Of a DNA stretch of 64,000 nt, positions 12,150-24,360 are shown piece by piece. Under the pieces are notes generated by a model, which was not told the DNA's origin, did no database searches, and was given only the letters and a program-made list of their open reading frames with translations. Source of the stretch: Cristatella mucedo (taxonomy: Eukaryota > Bryozoa > Phylactolaemata > Cristatellidae). The position numbers and the translations under genes are program-made. The DNA is taken from positions 3,208,501 to 3,272,500 of the forward strand of contig WPIO01000007.1 of NCBI GenBank assembly GCA_009760855.2, in the 5' to 3' direction. Numbering within the stretch: position 1 is the stretch's first letter; each line of letters opens with the position of its first letter.

Positions 12150-12624
12150 CTACAGCATGACAGCAGTTTAACAATAGCAGCAAGGACGACAACTTCAATT
12201 CTGAACAGTGTCTGTAAACAGATCGCCAAGCCTTCGGCTGCTGCTGCGATTGCTGCTAGGCTTCCACTCGAACAAGATGATCGAAGCAGGGAGTAGCTAC
12301 GACATAGGGGCAGGGGAACGCTAAGGTCGAACTTGTGGGAACACCTAGCAATAAGCAGGAAACAGCCAGCCAGCACAAAATAAAAATGGCCCTGAGGCTT
12401 AGGTAGGGCAGGCAGGCAGGCAGACAGGGTGCACTCCCTTCAGGTATGGCAGGATATCTTCGAGTTCATCTAAGCTTAACGAAAGGAGCCCAGAATAGCA
12501 AGGCTGAATAGTAGATCTTGGCCAACAGCCAAATACCAATACTGGCTCCAGCAAAGAGACTAATTCAAGAGGCTAACTGCCTTCTCTTCGTGAGTCAGGT
12601 GTAGTAGCAGCTTGCGAGACCAGT

Positions 12625-12745
12625 ACAGCTGTCACCAAGGCGAGCACAGCTGTCACCAAGGCGAGCACAGCTGTCACCAAGGCGAGCACAGCTGTCACCA
12701 AGGCGGGCACAGCTGTCACCAAGGCGGGCACAGCTCTCACCAGCC
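12625..12745. repeat. 21-bp minisatellite, about 5.5 copies
   Basis: Tandem copies of CAGCTGTCACCAAGGCGAGC plus A. The later copies carry GGGC in place of GAGC and the last is diverged (CTCTCACC). It sits in intron 1 of the DCAF10-like gene. Confidence 0.9.
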
Positions 12746-13374
12746 CTGCTGCTAAGCGCAGGCTCATCCTGTTAAGACAGGCCAGCTGCTTCGTCAGCCA
12801 GCCGGCTGGTCTACCCTCTCCTGCACGGGTAGGGTGGGCACTGGAGAGGTGTGGAGGATGGGGGAGCCTGAAGGCCAGCATTGGCTTCGTGGTCACGAAA
12901 GCAGCCAGCCAGCCAGCCAGCCTGCTTGCTCCAAGCCAGCCAACCGGTGGCTCCTCTTTGTCACGGTAGACGACTCCATTCACACCCCGATGAGCAATCA
13001 GGGGGCTCGACAGCAGCTGTAGGTGGCTGCAGCCGGTAGGAGGCTGCACCAGCAGCCACTCCCTTAACCACTCGGCAGCTACAGCAGGTGCCTTGAAGTT
13101 GGTGGGGGAAGGGCCGAAAGGGAAGGGGCAATCCAAATTAGGCTTAACTAGCCTATGCAAGCAAGCCTTTTGGTAACCTACAACGGCCTCTCTAACCAAC
13201 CCTAGGAAGCTGGCTGGAGTAACTTAACTGTAATGGAAGATGGTAGGCTAGCAAATGATCCAAGAGAGTTGGATTTATTAACCAGGCCGAGACAGGGGTA
13301 GAAAGTATCTCGAAGGCTGCTACCACATTTATCCGGGCCAATCGAGACTAAGCAGATACCGGCAACACTCACAT

Positions 13375-13475
13375 AACAATCATAATGATAATGATAATTA
13401 TAATAAGATAGTTGCATAGCACCGTAGGAAAACTAATCTCTTTCCAGGCACTTTGCATATGTTGCAGAAGAATGC
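13375..13475 (-). mobile_element. LINE-A 3'-end fragment
   Basis: ATAATGATAATGATAATTAT tail and the diverged 3' block (ACTAATCTCTTTCCAGGCAC, TTTGCATATGTTGCAG). Confidence 0.65.
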
Positions 13476-13691
13476 AACCATCGACAAAACTGGGGTTTAG
13501 AGGATGCTCAGAAACAAAAAGCCAGATGCACTGATGCTCCGATGCACTGAAAGCCTGACCGATTTACAGGCCCCGGTGTCTGCTGCCGTGATGACTTCCG
13601 AATTGAAGTGATTTGTCGTTCTGTCACTAGACAAGAATGGGTTCAAGGCTACGTCAGGAGGAAATCGGCTGATGCAAGAGAAAGCTGCACT

Positions 13692-14035
13692 AGTAATAAT
13701 AATAATAATAATAATAATGTACTTGATAACGCGCCCTCAGAGAACTCAATCTTTTTTAAGGCGCTTTACATTTGCTGCAAAGGGAAATGCGATTAAATTG
13801 TGAGTAATATCGTGTTTGATAAACAACATGAATAACATGGTTAAAGGTGACATGCACAGGGTGAGCATGCAAGTGTGGTTAGTGGCAGCATGCACAGTGT
13901 CAGCACGCATAAGCACGTGAAGGACGAATCACAGGGACCCACTACATGCTGTCCTACTAGTGGCAGCAATAATAAGCTGACCAGACAATGACCTTGTCTT
14001 AGTCAGCCACACAGAAGGAGAAACTAGCATTGTAA
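13692..14035 (-). mobile_element. LINE-A 3' UTR copy
   Basis: Begins with (AAT)n and GCGCCCTCAGAGAACTCAAT, then the family's 3' non-coding segment with repeated AGCATGCACAGTGTCAGC and AAGCACGTGAAGGACGAAT words. It stops before the coding end. Confidence 0.8.
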
Positions 14036-14134
14036 GCTTTTTAGTGTTGCACTAAGATGGGTGCATGTTGCCACTGTTGGGACAGCAGAGGACAGAAGAG
14101 CTCTGTTGAGACTGGTCTGTTGCTCCAAGCTTTG

Positions 14135-14290
14135 CTACTGTTCAGCTCTGTTTCTCCGCAAGTTGTGCCTCTTGTCCCCGAAGTCATGAATTCGAATCCT
14201 ACGGTGGGCGATCCTGTATTGCCACTGCAAGCGGCAGTGATAGCCGTAAAGGCTCTCCTGTCACTGTACAAAAGAGGCCATTGAATCTTC
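14135..14290 (+). mobile_element. SINE-B copy
   Basis: Has the box-B-like GAATTCGAATCCTAC and the SINE-B body (GGCAGTGATAGCCGTAAAGG, CTCTCCTGTCACTGTAC, AAAAGAGGC). Confidence 0.7.
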
Positions 14291-14806
14291 CAAAGTGCCT
14301 GCCAGACACGGGTGCCTTCGCCGAAGGCTGCTGCAAACAGTAGTTCGGATTGTCCGCCGGGCTCTCCCGGAGAGGCTCGGCACAACAAGCTTTTATATTT
14401 GGATGCCAATCTCGTTATTTTACATATAAAACACACACTTACACAATAACACATACACATAGCCCTACTACATAACTTTAATTGCTGCCTAACTGGGAGC
14501 CTCTCAAGTACCAGTTTTTTATTTAGTCTTATCGGTGTACTTGAGTTAAACCAACTGCACTATCGGTAGTTGCAACATAAGAGGATGTGCTCGACTAAGA
14601 AAACACTGCCGATACAACCAAGATGTCAGCTGTGCTCGACTAAGAAAACACTTGCTCGAAAAGAACATTATGAAGCCGACACCAGTTTCCCAAAAGACCT
14701 GCGGAATGACCCTTATGCCAGACTCCTCGCAAAAAAGAAAAGGTTGCAAGCTTCCAGCACATGACTTTCTCTGCCTGAGAAGGGTGGGTGAGAGGTCTGA
14801 GATTGT

Positions 14807-15320
<514 letters not shown>

Positions 15321-15977
15321 TACAGACAGAGTGGGTGAGAGACAGACACAGACAGAGTGAATAAGTGAGGGGGGAGGACGAAGGAGAGTGAGTCAGAGTA
15401 ATAAATGGGTACACGAGTTGAGACAGATAAATAGATACATGCTACAACTACATTTGCCTGAAACTATCAGCTAGGTTCTGCACCATCAGCTAGGTTGTGC
15501 TTCATCACTACAGGACATCAGAGGAGCAAATTTCAAATGTATAAAGCACCAAAGGGCAAGACCAGACACCGACGGCCTTAAAATACCTCAGCAGAAGCAA
15601 GGGAAAAAATGACTGGACACCCAAGTATATAAAACGGCACCACCCACGATTCTGTAATCTGCATGGATTTTTTGCGGTTCGACAACCAAGAGCACACATT
15701 AACTCTTGCATGCCACCCACCCCCTTAATAACCTAGAAAATCGTGAGCTGACCAAAAAGGCTCGTAATAATTTATCGGAGCTGTCTGAAAGGGATTCAGA
15801 TGAAAACCAGAGCCCGTGGATCTGTAGAACTTCGTCTGGCAGCAGGTAGTGGCAATGGTGAGCAGTAGCAGCTGAGACATCGGAGTGACCAACACGATTG
15901 AGGAGGACGCTGAAGGAGGCCAGTAGCTCACCCGGAAGCTTAAGAGCATGCTAACACCTGTGGACATCTACGGTAGC

Positions 15978-16014
15978 CATGACTGCTGCTGCTGCTGCTG
16001 CTGCAGCAGCAGTA
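15978..16014. repeat. (CTG)n with abutting (CAG)n
   Basis: Seven or so CTG triplets directly followed by CAGCAGCAG, forming a small hairpin-capable inverted repeat. Confidence 0.85.
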
Positions 16015-17591
16015 GATGCTGCTATTGATGATGCTTCCACTGCTCACACAGCAACCGAGTGCACCAGATAAGAGATAGGGCCACATAACACTGTTTACTG
16101 CTCACTTCAGCATCAAGGACTTGCCCATGGGACTTTGTCAATGGCAAGCAGCAGAACCATATGCAAGAGACTGAACCTACGCAGAAAAGAAGAGCAGCCT
16201 GGCTTCTGTAGACCACGAGCATTACAGCCTCTGACGGCACGGTGAAAACATGATCAAGTAGTGTCAGTGGTCACGTGTACATGGGTGGGGGTCCCCAACA
16301 AAGTAGTAACCTAGAGCTGAAGAGGACAGGCTGGGTCACGAGGGTACAAGATATGCGTGATGTTGAAGCCTTTTGACAAATTCATCGATCGATCCGCTCA
16401 GCTCAGGTTACTTCCCTAGCTGTCATAAGGCATTCGAATGGCTCAAATGGAATGCATAGGTGAGTCCAAGACTTGCCAGATATCGAGGCTCATTTTGCCG
16501 GTGCTCGGCAAGTTGGTCTATAGTTCGCAAGAGGCCCTCCACCCCCATGTACCTAAGGCCAGCCATAAATCACTGTTAAAAACTTGTGGGCGGTTGACAT
16601 GTTCAAACCAAGCAAAGCATCATCCTTGGTCTAGCATTCCGACCGGGAGATAGTGAATGATTGCTAAGCTGCTTCCCAACAATGCAATCGCGATGCACTA
16701 GCTATTAAGGAGTCCTCCACTTTCGGGAGCAAACTGCTGCTCCCTAATTGTGCAAGGAGCTCCTCAGCAGTTTGGCACAGACCGTGATCCCATCTCAGCT
16801 AGCAACATGGGCCAGGTGCCTGCCACACCATTACCAGCAATGGAGGTGACTGACCACTAACAACAGCCCCTGCGAAAGTTTATGAACAACCTGCAGCAAG
16901 TAGTCGTCGGAGCCATCGACCGTGAATGATAAGACGAGCTCCTATTTGCTGGACGCCTAGCACTAAGCAGCTGCCTACCCGAGTTGTAGCAACCAAGGAA
17001 AGTGCAGGCGTGCCTTCGGTCACGCACCAATGAGCATTCATGGCTGAACAGCAGGGGGTTACTGCCTCTACCTGAGCTCGAGGGAAGAGACGATCCTGTG
17101 CTGCCGGCTAATCGCTGCTTGGCCGGTCGGGAAGAGGTCACAAACGCCCTTCCCAGTTCTGGCTGCTGCACGATGCAGCCAGCAAGTCCCTCGAGGCCTG
17201 GCAGCCTCGAAGTCGACTGACAGTCAACAACGGGTCAACACTCCCAAACCGGTGCAGCACGGCTGTTGCGGGCGCCTCTAGAAGGTCGAGGCCAATTATG
17301 ACAGCCACGAAGAAAGGAACGAAAGTTCGAGATGAAAATGGACCACCGTCGAGATGATGTCGACTGAGGCAAAGGGTAACTTCCGGTGGAGCTAGACGTC
17401 TTTCGTCGTACCCGGCTGCCGCCGCGGCGGCCGGCCGAGTGGAAGACCGGGCTGAGTACCGGGAGAAGATTGGGGATGGGCGGTCGGTGGGCGACAGCGC
17501 GAGGAACGACAGCGGCCGCCGCGGCGAACGCGCTGCCGGCGGCGGCGGCGGCTGAGTACCGGGCTGAGTAGCGGGTGGACCGGCGGCTTAC

Positions 17592-17887
17592 CCGTCGTGT
17601 GAGAAGTCGAAGCTGAAGACTCCGCCGTGGTCGAGAAGAGCGGGCGGCGGCTCGGCTAGCTTCGCCGCTCGTGAAAGCGGGTCGCAGAGGGAGGGCACGT
17701 GTCCGCTGTATCCGCTCTGAGTCGAGTACGTACACTGCACCCGCTCGTAGATGCTGCGGTGCAGGCGCGAAGCGCCGCTCCCGAAGCAGCGCTTCGCGTG
17801 CGCGTCGCACGCGCGTGTCCCGTAGGCCAGGCGGCCGGATATTTCCCTTCTGGCCGTCCATTGCCACGGTAAGAAGCGGTCATTCAT
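17592..17887 (-). CDS. dcaf10: DCAF10-like exon 1 (start exon)
   Basis: ATG at 17887-17885 opens 98 codons plus two bases, ending at a donor GG|GTAAGC. The N-terminal ~85 residues (starting MNDRFLPWQW) are family-variable; SIYERVQ and the closing HGGVFSFDFSHDG (about 86-98) look conserved. The last phrase is the first strand of the first WD repeat, corresponding to the H-GxFxxxFSPDG step of DCAF10. The start is chosen because it is the first ATG of this frame inside a CpG-rich block and gives a plausible N-terminus; an earlier start was not found. Codon use is GC-rich, like the ANKAR-like exons. Confidence 0.8.
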
Positions 17888-18100
17888 GGTCGGCCGGACT
17901 GAGCGACGAGGAGCTCTTGAACATCGCTACGTCGCCAGCCGGACACGGCTCGCCCAAATTACCAGCCCGAAGCCGCGGCACTAGAGTTCAAGGCCGCGGC
18001 AGGTCACTTTGGGCGGTCCTGCTCGCTGGGCGCCCTCCCATCCCTCCCCCCATTGGCCGGCGGCCGCTGCTGGAATTGCGGTCGTAACAACAGCGACTGC
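17888..18100 (-). promoter_or_regulatory. CpG-rich 5' region of the DCAF10-like gene
   Basis: GC- and CpG-rich DNA continues from exon 1 (from about 17380) to about 18080, then composition drops sharply to AT-rich. This is what a CpG-island promoter looks like. No TATA box or initiator was identified, so the exact start is unknown. Confidence 0.45.
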
Positions 18101-18363
18101 TAGCCAACTATGCGCACGCCAGCGCCGGCTCAGCCGGACTGGTCATCATTCTGCAATTCAAGGTTACTCTGTCGCCGGAAGCCTCTGATCTATCTTCAGC
18201 TGTCTCTAGACGGGCGGCAGTTTGGAGTTGAGTCGCCGGGGAACTTGCCTCGAGTTCCAATCGCCCAGGTGTGCGAGCTGTGCGAGCTGTTCGCGATCGG
18301 AACTATCGTCTATAACTAACTATATATATATATCGTCTATAACTAACTATAACTAACTATCGT

Positions 18364-18402
18364 CATTGTCAGGCGACGGGTACATTAGTCCTTGCCTGAC
18401 AA
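18364..18402. repeat. Short hairpin
   Basis: Arms CATTGTCAGGC and GCCTGACAATG flank a 17-base spacer, next to tandem CTATAACTAA repeats (18308-18360). Confidence 0.7.
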
Positions 18403-18404
18403 TG

Positions 18405-19870
18405 ATAATAAGATAGTAATAAAAAAATTTCTCAAACCATAAGAGAACTAAATCTCTATCCAGGCTCATTAAAACTTGCAGCAAGTGAAACAATAACCAT
18501 ACAAATAATGATATTAAAAACAACCGCACGCTTGTATAGCCCCCAGCCAGGTAAATTAAAAATAATGATACAGTTGTTATAGCCCCCCTCGCCAGAGAAA
18601 TTAATATCTTTCTAGGCACTTTAAATTTTCTGTAAAGAAAGCATGATCGAATGGTTGGCGGTAGTATACTCAATGAATAGCAAGCATAACATGGTAAGAG
18701 GTGACATGCACAGGATAAGCATGCAAATATGGTTAGTGGCAGCACGCATAAGCACATAAAGGTCGAATCACATGGACCCACTAAATGCTGTGATAAGCAG
18801 ATGCCTTTTTATTTTATTTTCAAATTCGGTAAAGTCAGGGCATGCCGTGACGCAAGTCGGAAGTGAGTCCGGGCAGGCTTTGGAAGCATACGAACTAAAG
18901 GCACTGTCTCCAAAGGATTTCAACGATTTGGTTCCAATAAGAAGGGGGCACAATGCTTAGCACGTGGGGAGTATATCTGATAGGTTGGGTGGAGCCAAAG
19001 AATGAAGAAACCTAAAAGTGAGTGACAGAGCCTTGAAGTCGTTGCGTTGCTTGACTGGGGGCCAGTGCAGGTTGGAGAGAAGCGGTGTGATGTGGTAACT
19101 GCGACGCTCACGACAGACAAGCCTAGCTACAGAGTTTTACCCAGCTGTAAGCACCTGAGTGCACAGGCCGGTAGACCAGCAAACAGTAAGTTACAGAAGT
19201 CGAGACAACATTTTGCAAATGCACGGACCAATTTATATATGGTATCCCTGTCTAAACAAGCCCAAATTTTAGCAATTTGAGCAGCTGAAAGTAGGCAGAC
19301 TTGATTGTGGAGCTGACGTGGTCGTCTAACGAAAGGTCACTTTGGAAAAGGACACCTTGATTTCATGTAGATTCAACAGGAGATATACTGTCAGAGCCGA
19401 TTGCGAACGTTAAATTTTTTCAATTTTTGAGTCACACTTGGTTTTCCTACAAATAGTAAATAATGACTTGAAAAGTATAAAAACACGCAGAAGGCAGAAC
19501 TCAGGACCGCTGGTTAGTGGGACCCCTGGATGGTAACATTCACTGAAATACTACCTGGTCACGGCCAGAGAAAATTCGGGAGCTAGCGAAGTATTTAACC
19601 AGCCACGGTTGTTACTTCGTGCGTAGTTCCCAATCCAAGCTAGGTATCGAACATGATGAATAGCCGATCGGTACGATCTTCTAATTAAAAGTTTCAAGAA
19701 TTTGAAAAACTAGATCCGCATTTATGAACGTTAGACATTGGTCGCACCGCAGTGTCTCCAATTAGCGAGCAAGCCAACTCGTTCCTGCAAGACGCTTAGA
19801 GCATCCGATTATGAGTTCAGTTTTATCGTCGCTAAGTTTAGGGAGATTGGCCAATATTCCTAATCCGATG
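18405..19870 (-). mobile_element. LINE-A, 3' UTR to reverse-transcriptase C-terminal domain
   Basis: Two diverged 3' ends occur in a row (near 18441 and 18595), so at least two insertions are stacked. From 18590 the minus strand is colinear with other LINE-A copies: 3' UTR, then the coding end (about 18950-18810, with KSFGDSAFSSYASKACPDSL, the GDRAFS motif at the end of L2/CR1-type ORF2), then reverse-transcriptase C-terminal sequence up to DDKTELIIG near 19820. Several stops and shifts make it a pseudogene. Confidence 0.75.
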
Positions 19871-19954
19871 TCTGCCAGATAAGCGTCACCTTTTTCATTC
19901 ACCGTCGTTGACTCCAAGTGCTTGACAAGTACTGCCGGGTATTGTGGTGATAGT

Positions 19955-20235
19955 ACTAAAGCCTGGAACTTACTTCTGACTGGCGTCACGACACCCCCTG
20001 ACGACCATATTTAAAAAGAAAGTAAAAACGATTCTACTTACCACAGCATTTAGTGGGTCTATATGATTCTTCCTTTGTGTGCTTATGCGTGCTGACACTG
20101 TGCATGCTGCCACTAACCATTCTATCATTCTTCCTTTGCAGCAAATGTAAAGTGCCTAGAAAGCGATTGCGTTCTCTGAGGGCTCTATAAGAAATGTGCT
20201 ATTATTACTATGACTATTATTATTATCGATAGCGT
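19955..20235 (+). mobile_element. LINE-A 3' end, opposite orientation
   Basis: AAAGCCTGGAACT and GTCACGACACCCCCTGAC (coding end), then GTGCTTATGCGTGCTGACAC and the terminal block TTTGCAGCAAATGTAAAGTG with CCTAGAAAGCGATTG, ending in ATTATT-rich tail. Confidence 0.8.
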
Positions 20236-20496
20236 AGGCGTACGATCGGGATTTATAGCTAACAATTCCACAGAAGCTGCTTAGCTCGAGCTTTAAAATA
20301 TCTCTTAGGGCAATTCTGGTCAGGACACTGTCTCTCTACCAGTCACCCTAGAAATCTCAGCAGCATCTGACAGACTTAGCCGCCGGTTACTTCTGGAAAG
20401 ACCCTCAATGCACCTCGGCACCAGTGGCTGCGATCAAATGGGGCAGGTCCTACCTCAGTGAGAAATGTCAGTGTGTAGATGCAAATGTCATTCATT

Positions 20497-20645
20497 TGTA
20501 TAGTGCTTAATATAGCTTAACCTTTATTCAGGCGCTTCACGTATGCCATGGGGCTCGAGCCCACGACCTCGGTCATCAAATACATTCATTCACCTTGATA
20601 TTTGTCGAGGCGGACACCTTGACCGGTGAGCAAAAAACCAGCTTT
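20497..20645 (-). mobile_element. SINE-A copy
   Basis: On the minus strand: GCTCACCGGTCAAGGTG, the box-B-like GTGGGCTCGAGCCCC, then CGTGAAGCGCCTGAATAAAG, the LINE-A-like tail. It contains the same intervening AAGGTGAATGAATGTATTTG as the copy at 1790. Confidence 0.7.
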
Positions 20646-20759
20646 CGGCCATTCTTGGAGCCCTTAAAGTAAGCGCTACCGGTCGATCCGGTCGTACTAT
20701 GTCCTCGTCTGTTCACCATTTTCACTCTCCCGCGCGGGAGAGTGAATATACCGAGGATA

Positions 20760-21640
20760 TCATCCTAGCCAAACACAAACAAGGCTTCCATTCTCCACGC
20801 CGACGAGACTCAGCTCTGCCTGACCTTTGACGCTTCTATGGCCTTGTTCCGTACCCGAATCGATTTGAGTCTCGTAAAACACGCGACGACGACATTCGCA
20901 CTTGGGTGATCATTAACTTCCTGAAGCTTAATGGTGGTAAGACCAAACTAATAGTTATGGGCAAGCCTAATGTCACCCCTCAAGTTACAAAACCTTACCC
21001 TCAAGATTAAGTCATCTGACGTCACTCCAGTGACGTCTTCGCGTAATCTGGGCCTGCTGTTCCACAGAGACTTGCCATGGGATGGGCAGAATTCCTTCGC
21101 TATCAAGTCGGCTTACTTTCAGAAGAGAAACTTTGCCAAAATAAGTGAGGATTAGGCTAGAGTACGACAGCCAAACTAGTTCTCGTGTTTGTGTCGTTGC
21201 TGCAATATTACTGCAAGTCATTTCATTATCAGGACTCTTTGACTCAGGGCCCTTGAACGTCTGCAACCGGTGCAAAGCTCAGCAGCTCGTCTGGCCTTTC
21301 ATCAAAGGCGTAGCTGCCACATCGCACTATTCGTATCTGGGCTTCAGCGGCTCCCTATCAAGCATTGAATCGGCTGCAATGTCCGTGTACAGTATCAAGC
21401 TTTGAATCGCTTGCAGCAGCAGCCTACTTATTCGACCTCCATGCTCCTTCAGTGTTCTATGCAAAACCACCCGCTCCTCGGCGTCCAGTCGTATTCAAGT
21501 CCTCGCACTAAATTGGAATCTTTTGGTGATCGGCCCTTCGAATTGTATGTACCGAAAGTCTGGAACTCGCAGCAGTTTTTGGTCACTATCTGTAATGAAT
21601 TTGAACCAGGTTAATCTCATCAAAAGATGCAGCTGTTTCG
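20760..21640 (+). pseudogene. LINE-A reverse-transcriptase C-terminal relic
   Basis: Plus-strand reading in shifting frames gives INFLKLNGGKTKLIVMGKP (the L-L-DDKTE step after the YADD motif), SSDVTPVTSSRNLGLLF, and near the end FGDRPFELYVPKVWNS, all in the order expected for the second half of an L2/CR1-type reverse transcriptase. Frameshifts and stops occur every 100-200 bases, so the copy is dead. The 3' UTR is missing. Confidence 0.75.
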
Positions 21641-21824
21641 CTCAGCTTTCTATTAGCGCTGGTGAACTCATGTTCGCTTTTTTGTGTGCATCGCATATTT
21701 ACCTACGTGCGATTTCCTTCAAGTTACTAGCCATAGGTTCTACTAATCGGTGGCCCGAGTATCTTCCTGTACCTTTTAGCATCCAGGCCCAACCACGATA
21801 CTCGTGTGCCTGCCCCTGTAATGC

Positions 21825-21910
21825 AATGTAATGTATCTCCGTCTGAAACTCCACAAAATCGCAAAGACTATGTGGGTGTTACTAAGGACAGTTTTGCATA
21901 GCCCAAGCTT
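21825..21910 (-). mobile_element. LINE-B 3'-terminal fragment
   Basis: ATGTATCTCCGTCTGAAACT, then AAAGACTATGTGGGTGTTAC: the reverse complement of the LINE-B terminus. Confidence 0.75.
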
Positions 21911-21999
21911 AATCTAGTGCTAGCGCAGTGTAGTAATTGTGACATACTCGCTAACTAACAAGCCTAGCTCATTATAGGGGTTGATAACATGCTCAGTGT

Positions 22000-22445
22000 C
22001 AGCAGGCCAAGGAAGGCTAACACGGACAATTCATACGGCGGACCGAGCGAATGCTATGAGAAAAAGGTAGGTACAGGCATGCAGCTTCTGCTTGTACGTC
22101 GTTCGTTCAGGAATGCTGTGAAGTCAGTCGAGAGTGAGTTCCAGACTTTGGGAGCAAGCAAAACAAAGGCAAAGGTCTCCAAAAATGTAACGTTGGCTAG
22201 AGGCTCCGCTAAATGCCTCGAGTTGGAAGACGTGTTGGTATAGAGGAAAACCCGACGATGAAAGATTTCATATTGGCAGGCCGCAGTAAGAGAGTATATG
22301 GACCTAAAAGTGAGTGAGAGAGTGTTCTGAAGTTGGTACACAGCTCGCTGTTAAGCCAGCGCAAGTCTGCGAGATTTGGCGTCACACGACAGTCACGACA
22401 GTCACGACGTTCACGACAGGCACGCTTGGCTGCAAGGTTTTTCCG
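22000..22445 (-). mobile_element. LINE-A fragment with small internal expansion
   Basis: Colinear with LINE-A around the ORF2 end (GAGTTCCAGACTTTGGGAGC, GTGAGTGAGAGAGTGTTCTG). At 22382-22420 the TCACGACAG word present once in other copies is repeated about four times. The element stops abruptly where CpG-rich DNA begins. Confidence 0.7.
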
Positions 22446-22479
22446 CTAGCGACAAGCGTCTTTAACGACGACGCGAAGA

Positions 22480-23060
22480 GGGCAGCAGCGAGAATTGTTG
22501 AGCGGCCGCGCTCGCGCGGTATTCTCAAACACTCGCCTGGACGTGCAGCGCGACGCGCAGCGGATATACGCTCGCCGCGCCGGTCGCCGACGGACGCGGC
22601 GGGCATAGCAGACTGCAATTTGGCGCAACAAATTCGCGACTGCATAGCTCGCGCGCGCGCGCGCGTTCATCGGCAGTTTCATTACGCCTCCGGTTAGGTC
22701 GAAGAGCGTCCGTGGAAATTTTAAACAAAGCCGGTGTTTTAAAGCTCCGCGAATTGAGCGCCGACTGGGAGAGCAGTTTCGGCGACATCGCAATCGCCAG
22801 ATCGGCATTAGACGCATGACCCGGATGCTGCGCGATCTTTGTCCGCCCGTCCGTCCGCCCCCCCCCCCAGCTCGCAGCGAGACTCCTCCACCGGCGTTCT
22901 GTCTCATGACGGTAGACCGCCAGCTGGCGGGCGTCCTGCATGTTGAAGTCGTCGCTCATTTCACCCCACATCGTGGCGGGTTGGAGCAAGTGGGAAAGGC
23001 GGTCGGACGCGGACGAGCGACGTGTCCGATTGTAGCATGCTGCTCAGTCGACTAGCTACT
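22480..23060. promoter_or_regulatory. CpG-rich island, possible promoter
   Basis: A 0.5-kb block dense in CG (including a GC alternation near 22650) between LINE-A and ordinary DNA. It resembles the blocks at the two known gene starts. Its transcript, if any, is unknown. Confidence 0.35.
22892..22989 (-). CDS. Candidate 5' exon, unknown product
   Basis: Within the CpG block a minus-strand frame starts at 22989 and reads MLQPATMWGEMSDDFNMQDA and continues RQLAVYRHETERR before a possible donor (CCG|GTGGAG) after 22892. The composition looks like real protein and differs from the arginine/alanine-rich noise of neighbouring frames, and GCCACGATGTGGG is an acceptable start context. I do not recognise the protein and found no following exon. 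Confidence 0.25.
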
Positions 23061-23289
23061 TACGGCTAGAGCCTGAACGCGATCGCTTCTCGTTAGCAGC
23101 CTGAGCCCTGATTTAGGCAACTATTCTCACCATCGCATTCCGTCACCCTAGGGTTCCGGAACAAAAGGCGATGAACAAACCGACGAACTCAGAACCAGAG
23201 CGTGCAAAGGCCGCCTCCCATAACATCTTTGCAGTACAAACAAATGCCGCTCTGGTGGGCCCAGGGGAAAAGGCGCTCGGTTTTAATGA

Positions 23290-23430
23290 CTGAGGTCAAG
23301 GTACTTTCCTTAGACGACCGAGGTCGTGGGCTCAAGCCGTGCAGCATACGTGAAGCGCCTAGATAGAGATTCAGATCCCTTAGGTCGCTATAACATTGAA
23401 TTATGTCTTTATTTTATTAAGGGCCGATGG
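23290..23430 (+). mobile_element. SINE-A copy
   Basis: GACCGAGGTCGTGGGCTCAA (box B region), then GTGAAGCGCCTAGATAGAGA and a LINE-A-like tail ending TTATTTTATT. Confidence 0.7.
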
Positions 23431-23504
23431 CCTCCGCTCTGGTGCCGACCTTCGAAGGTGAAGGCCGCCTGGCAGACCTTTAGCCTCACCGTTAGAAGAA
23501 AATA

Positions 23505-23685
23505 CTAGCCGATTCAACAGCCTCTTTAGTATAGCAACAGAAAGCCTTCACGGGGCTAGCGCTGCCGCTACAGCAATAAATGATCGCCCTCCGCAGAATG
23601 CGAAACCATGACCTTGAAAGACCGACGACGTGAAAATCAACCGCCTTACCTAGTGTGCCATCACGTCGCACGATGGCTTCGTTAA
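23505..23685 (-). mobile_element. SINE-B copy
   Basis: Minus strand: GTGATGGCACACTAGGTAAG (box A region), diverged box B, then the SINE-B body and AGAGGCTGTTGAATCGGCTA end. Confidence 0.65.
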
Positions 23686-24077
23686 AAAAAAACATGCACC
23701 CTCGACGACTCCGAAAATGGGGCCAAAGGCATGCCTCTAGGGAGCGCCACCTTCGCCAGTGTGAAACTACTACAGTTACTTACCTTCCGGAAGCGCCCGA
23801 AGCTTCTGCGCCGCAGCCAATCCGATGCCGGGAGGCTGACCCTGCTGACCCGCCCGCCCGGACGGCAATTAGTGCTTATCTATTCGGCGAGCCGGTAGCA
23901 GCGCGTCGAGGGCGAAGGCTTCTTTCGACCTATTTATAACGAATGGCCCTGTCTAGACAATCTAATCGCGCGACCTCACAATGACAGTTACGCCCTCTTC
24001 TAAAGGCCGACCACGGACGAGGGGGAAGCTGAAGGCCAAGGCTGCGAGCCTCTCTCTGTCTCTCTCTCGCCCTCTCT

Positions 24078-24360
24078 TAATAATAAAAATAATAACAACA
24101 CGCTTGATTTAGCGCCCTCAGATAATTCAATCTCTTTTCAGGCGCTTTACATTTGTTGCAAGGGAAACACGATCGAATGGTAAGTGGTAGCATGCTCGAT
24201 AAACAACTAGAATAACATAGTTACGTGTGACTTGCACAGGGTCAGCATGCAAGTGTGGTTAGTGAGAGCATGCAGTGTCAGCATGCATAAGCACATAACG
24301 GACGAATCACAGGGACCCAGTAAATGCTGTGATAAATATGTGCGTTTTTAATTTCTAGAC
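24078..24360 (-). mobile_element. LINE-A 3' UTR copy
   Basis: AATAATAAAAATAATAACAA tail, GCGCCCTCAGATAATTCAAT block and the repeated GCATGC/GTCAGC words, ending near AAATGCTGTGATAAAT. Confidence 0.8.

Noticed and set aside
12625-12745. CRISPR-like array (regular 21-bp repeats)
   Set aside because: Units are directly adjacent without spacers; it is a minisatellite in an intron of an animal gene.
17235-17867. 210-codon minus-strand frame overlapping DCAF10 exon 1 in another frame
   Set aside because: Arg/Ala-rich composition; the frame with WD40 phrases and an in-phase donor is the coding one.
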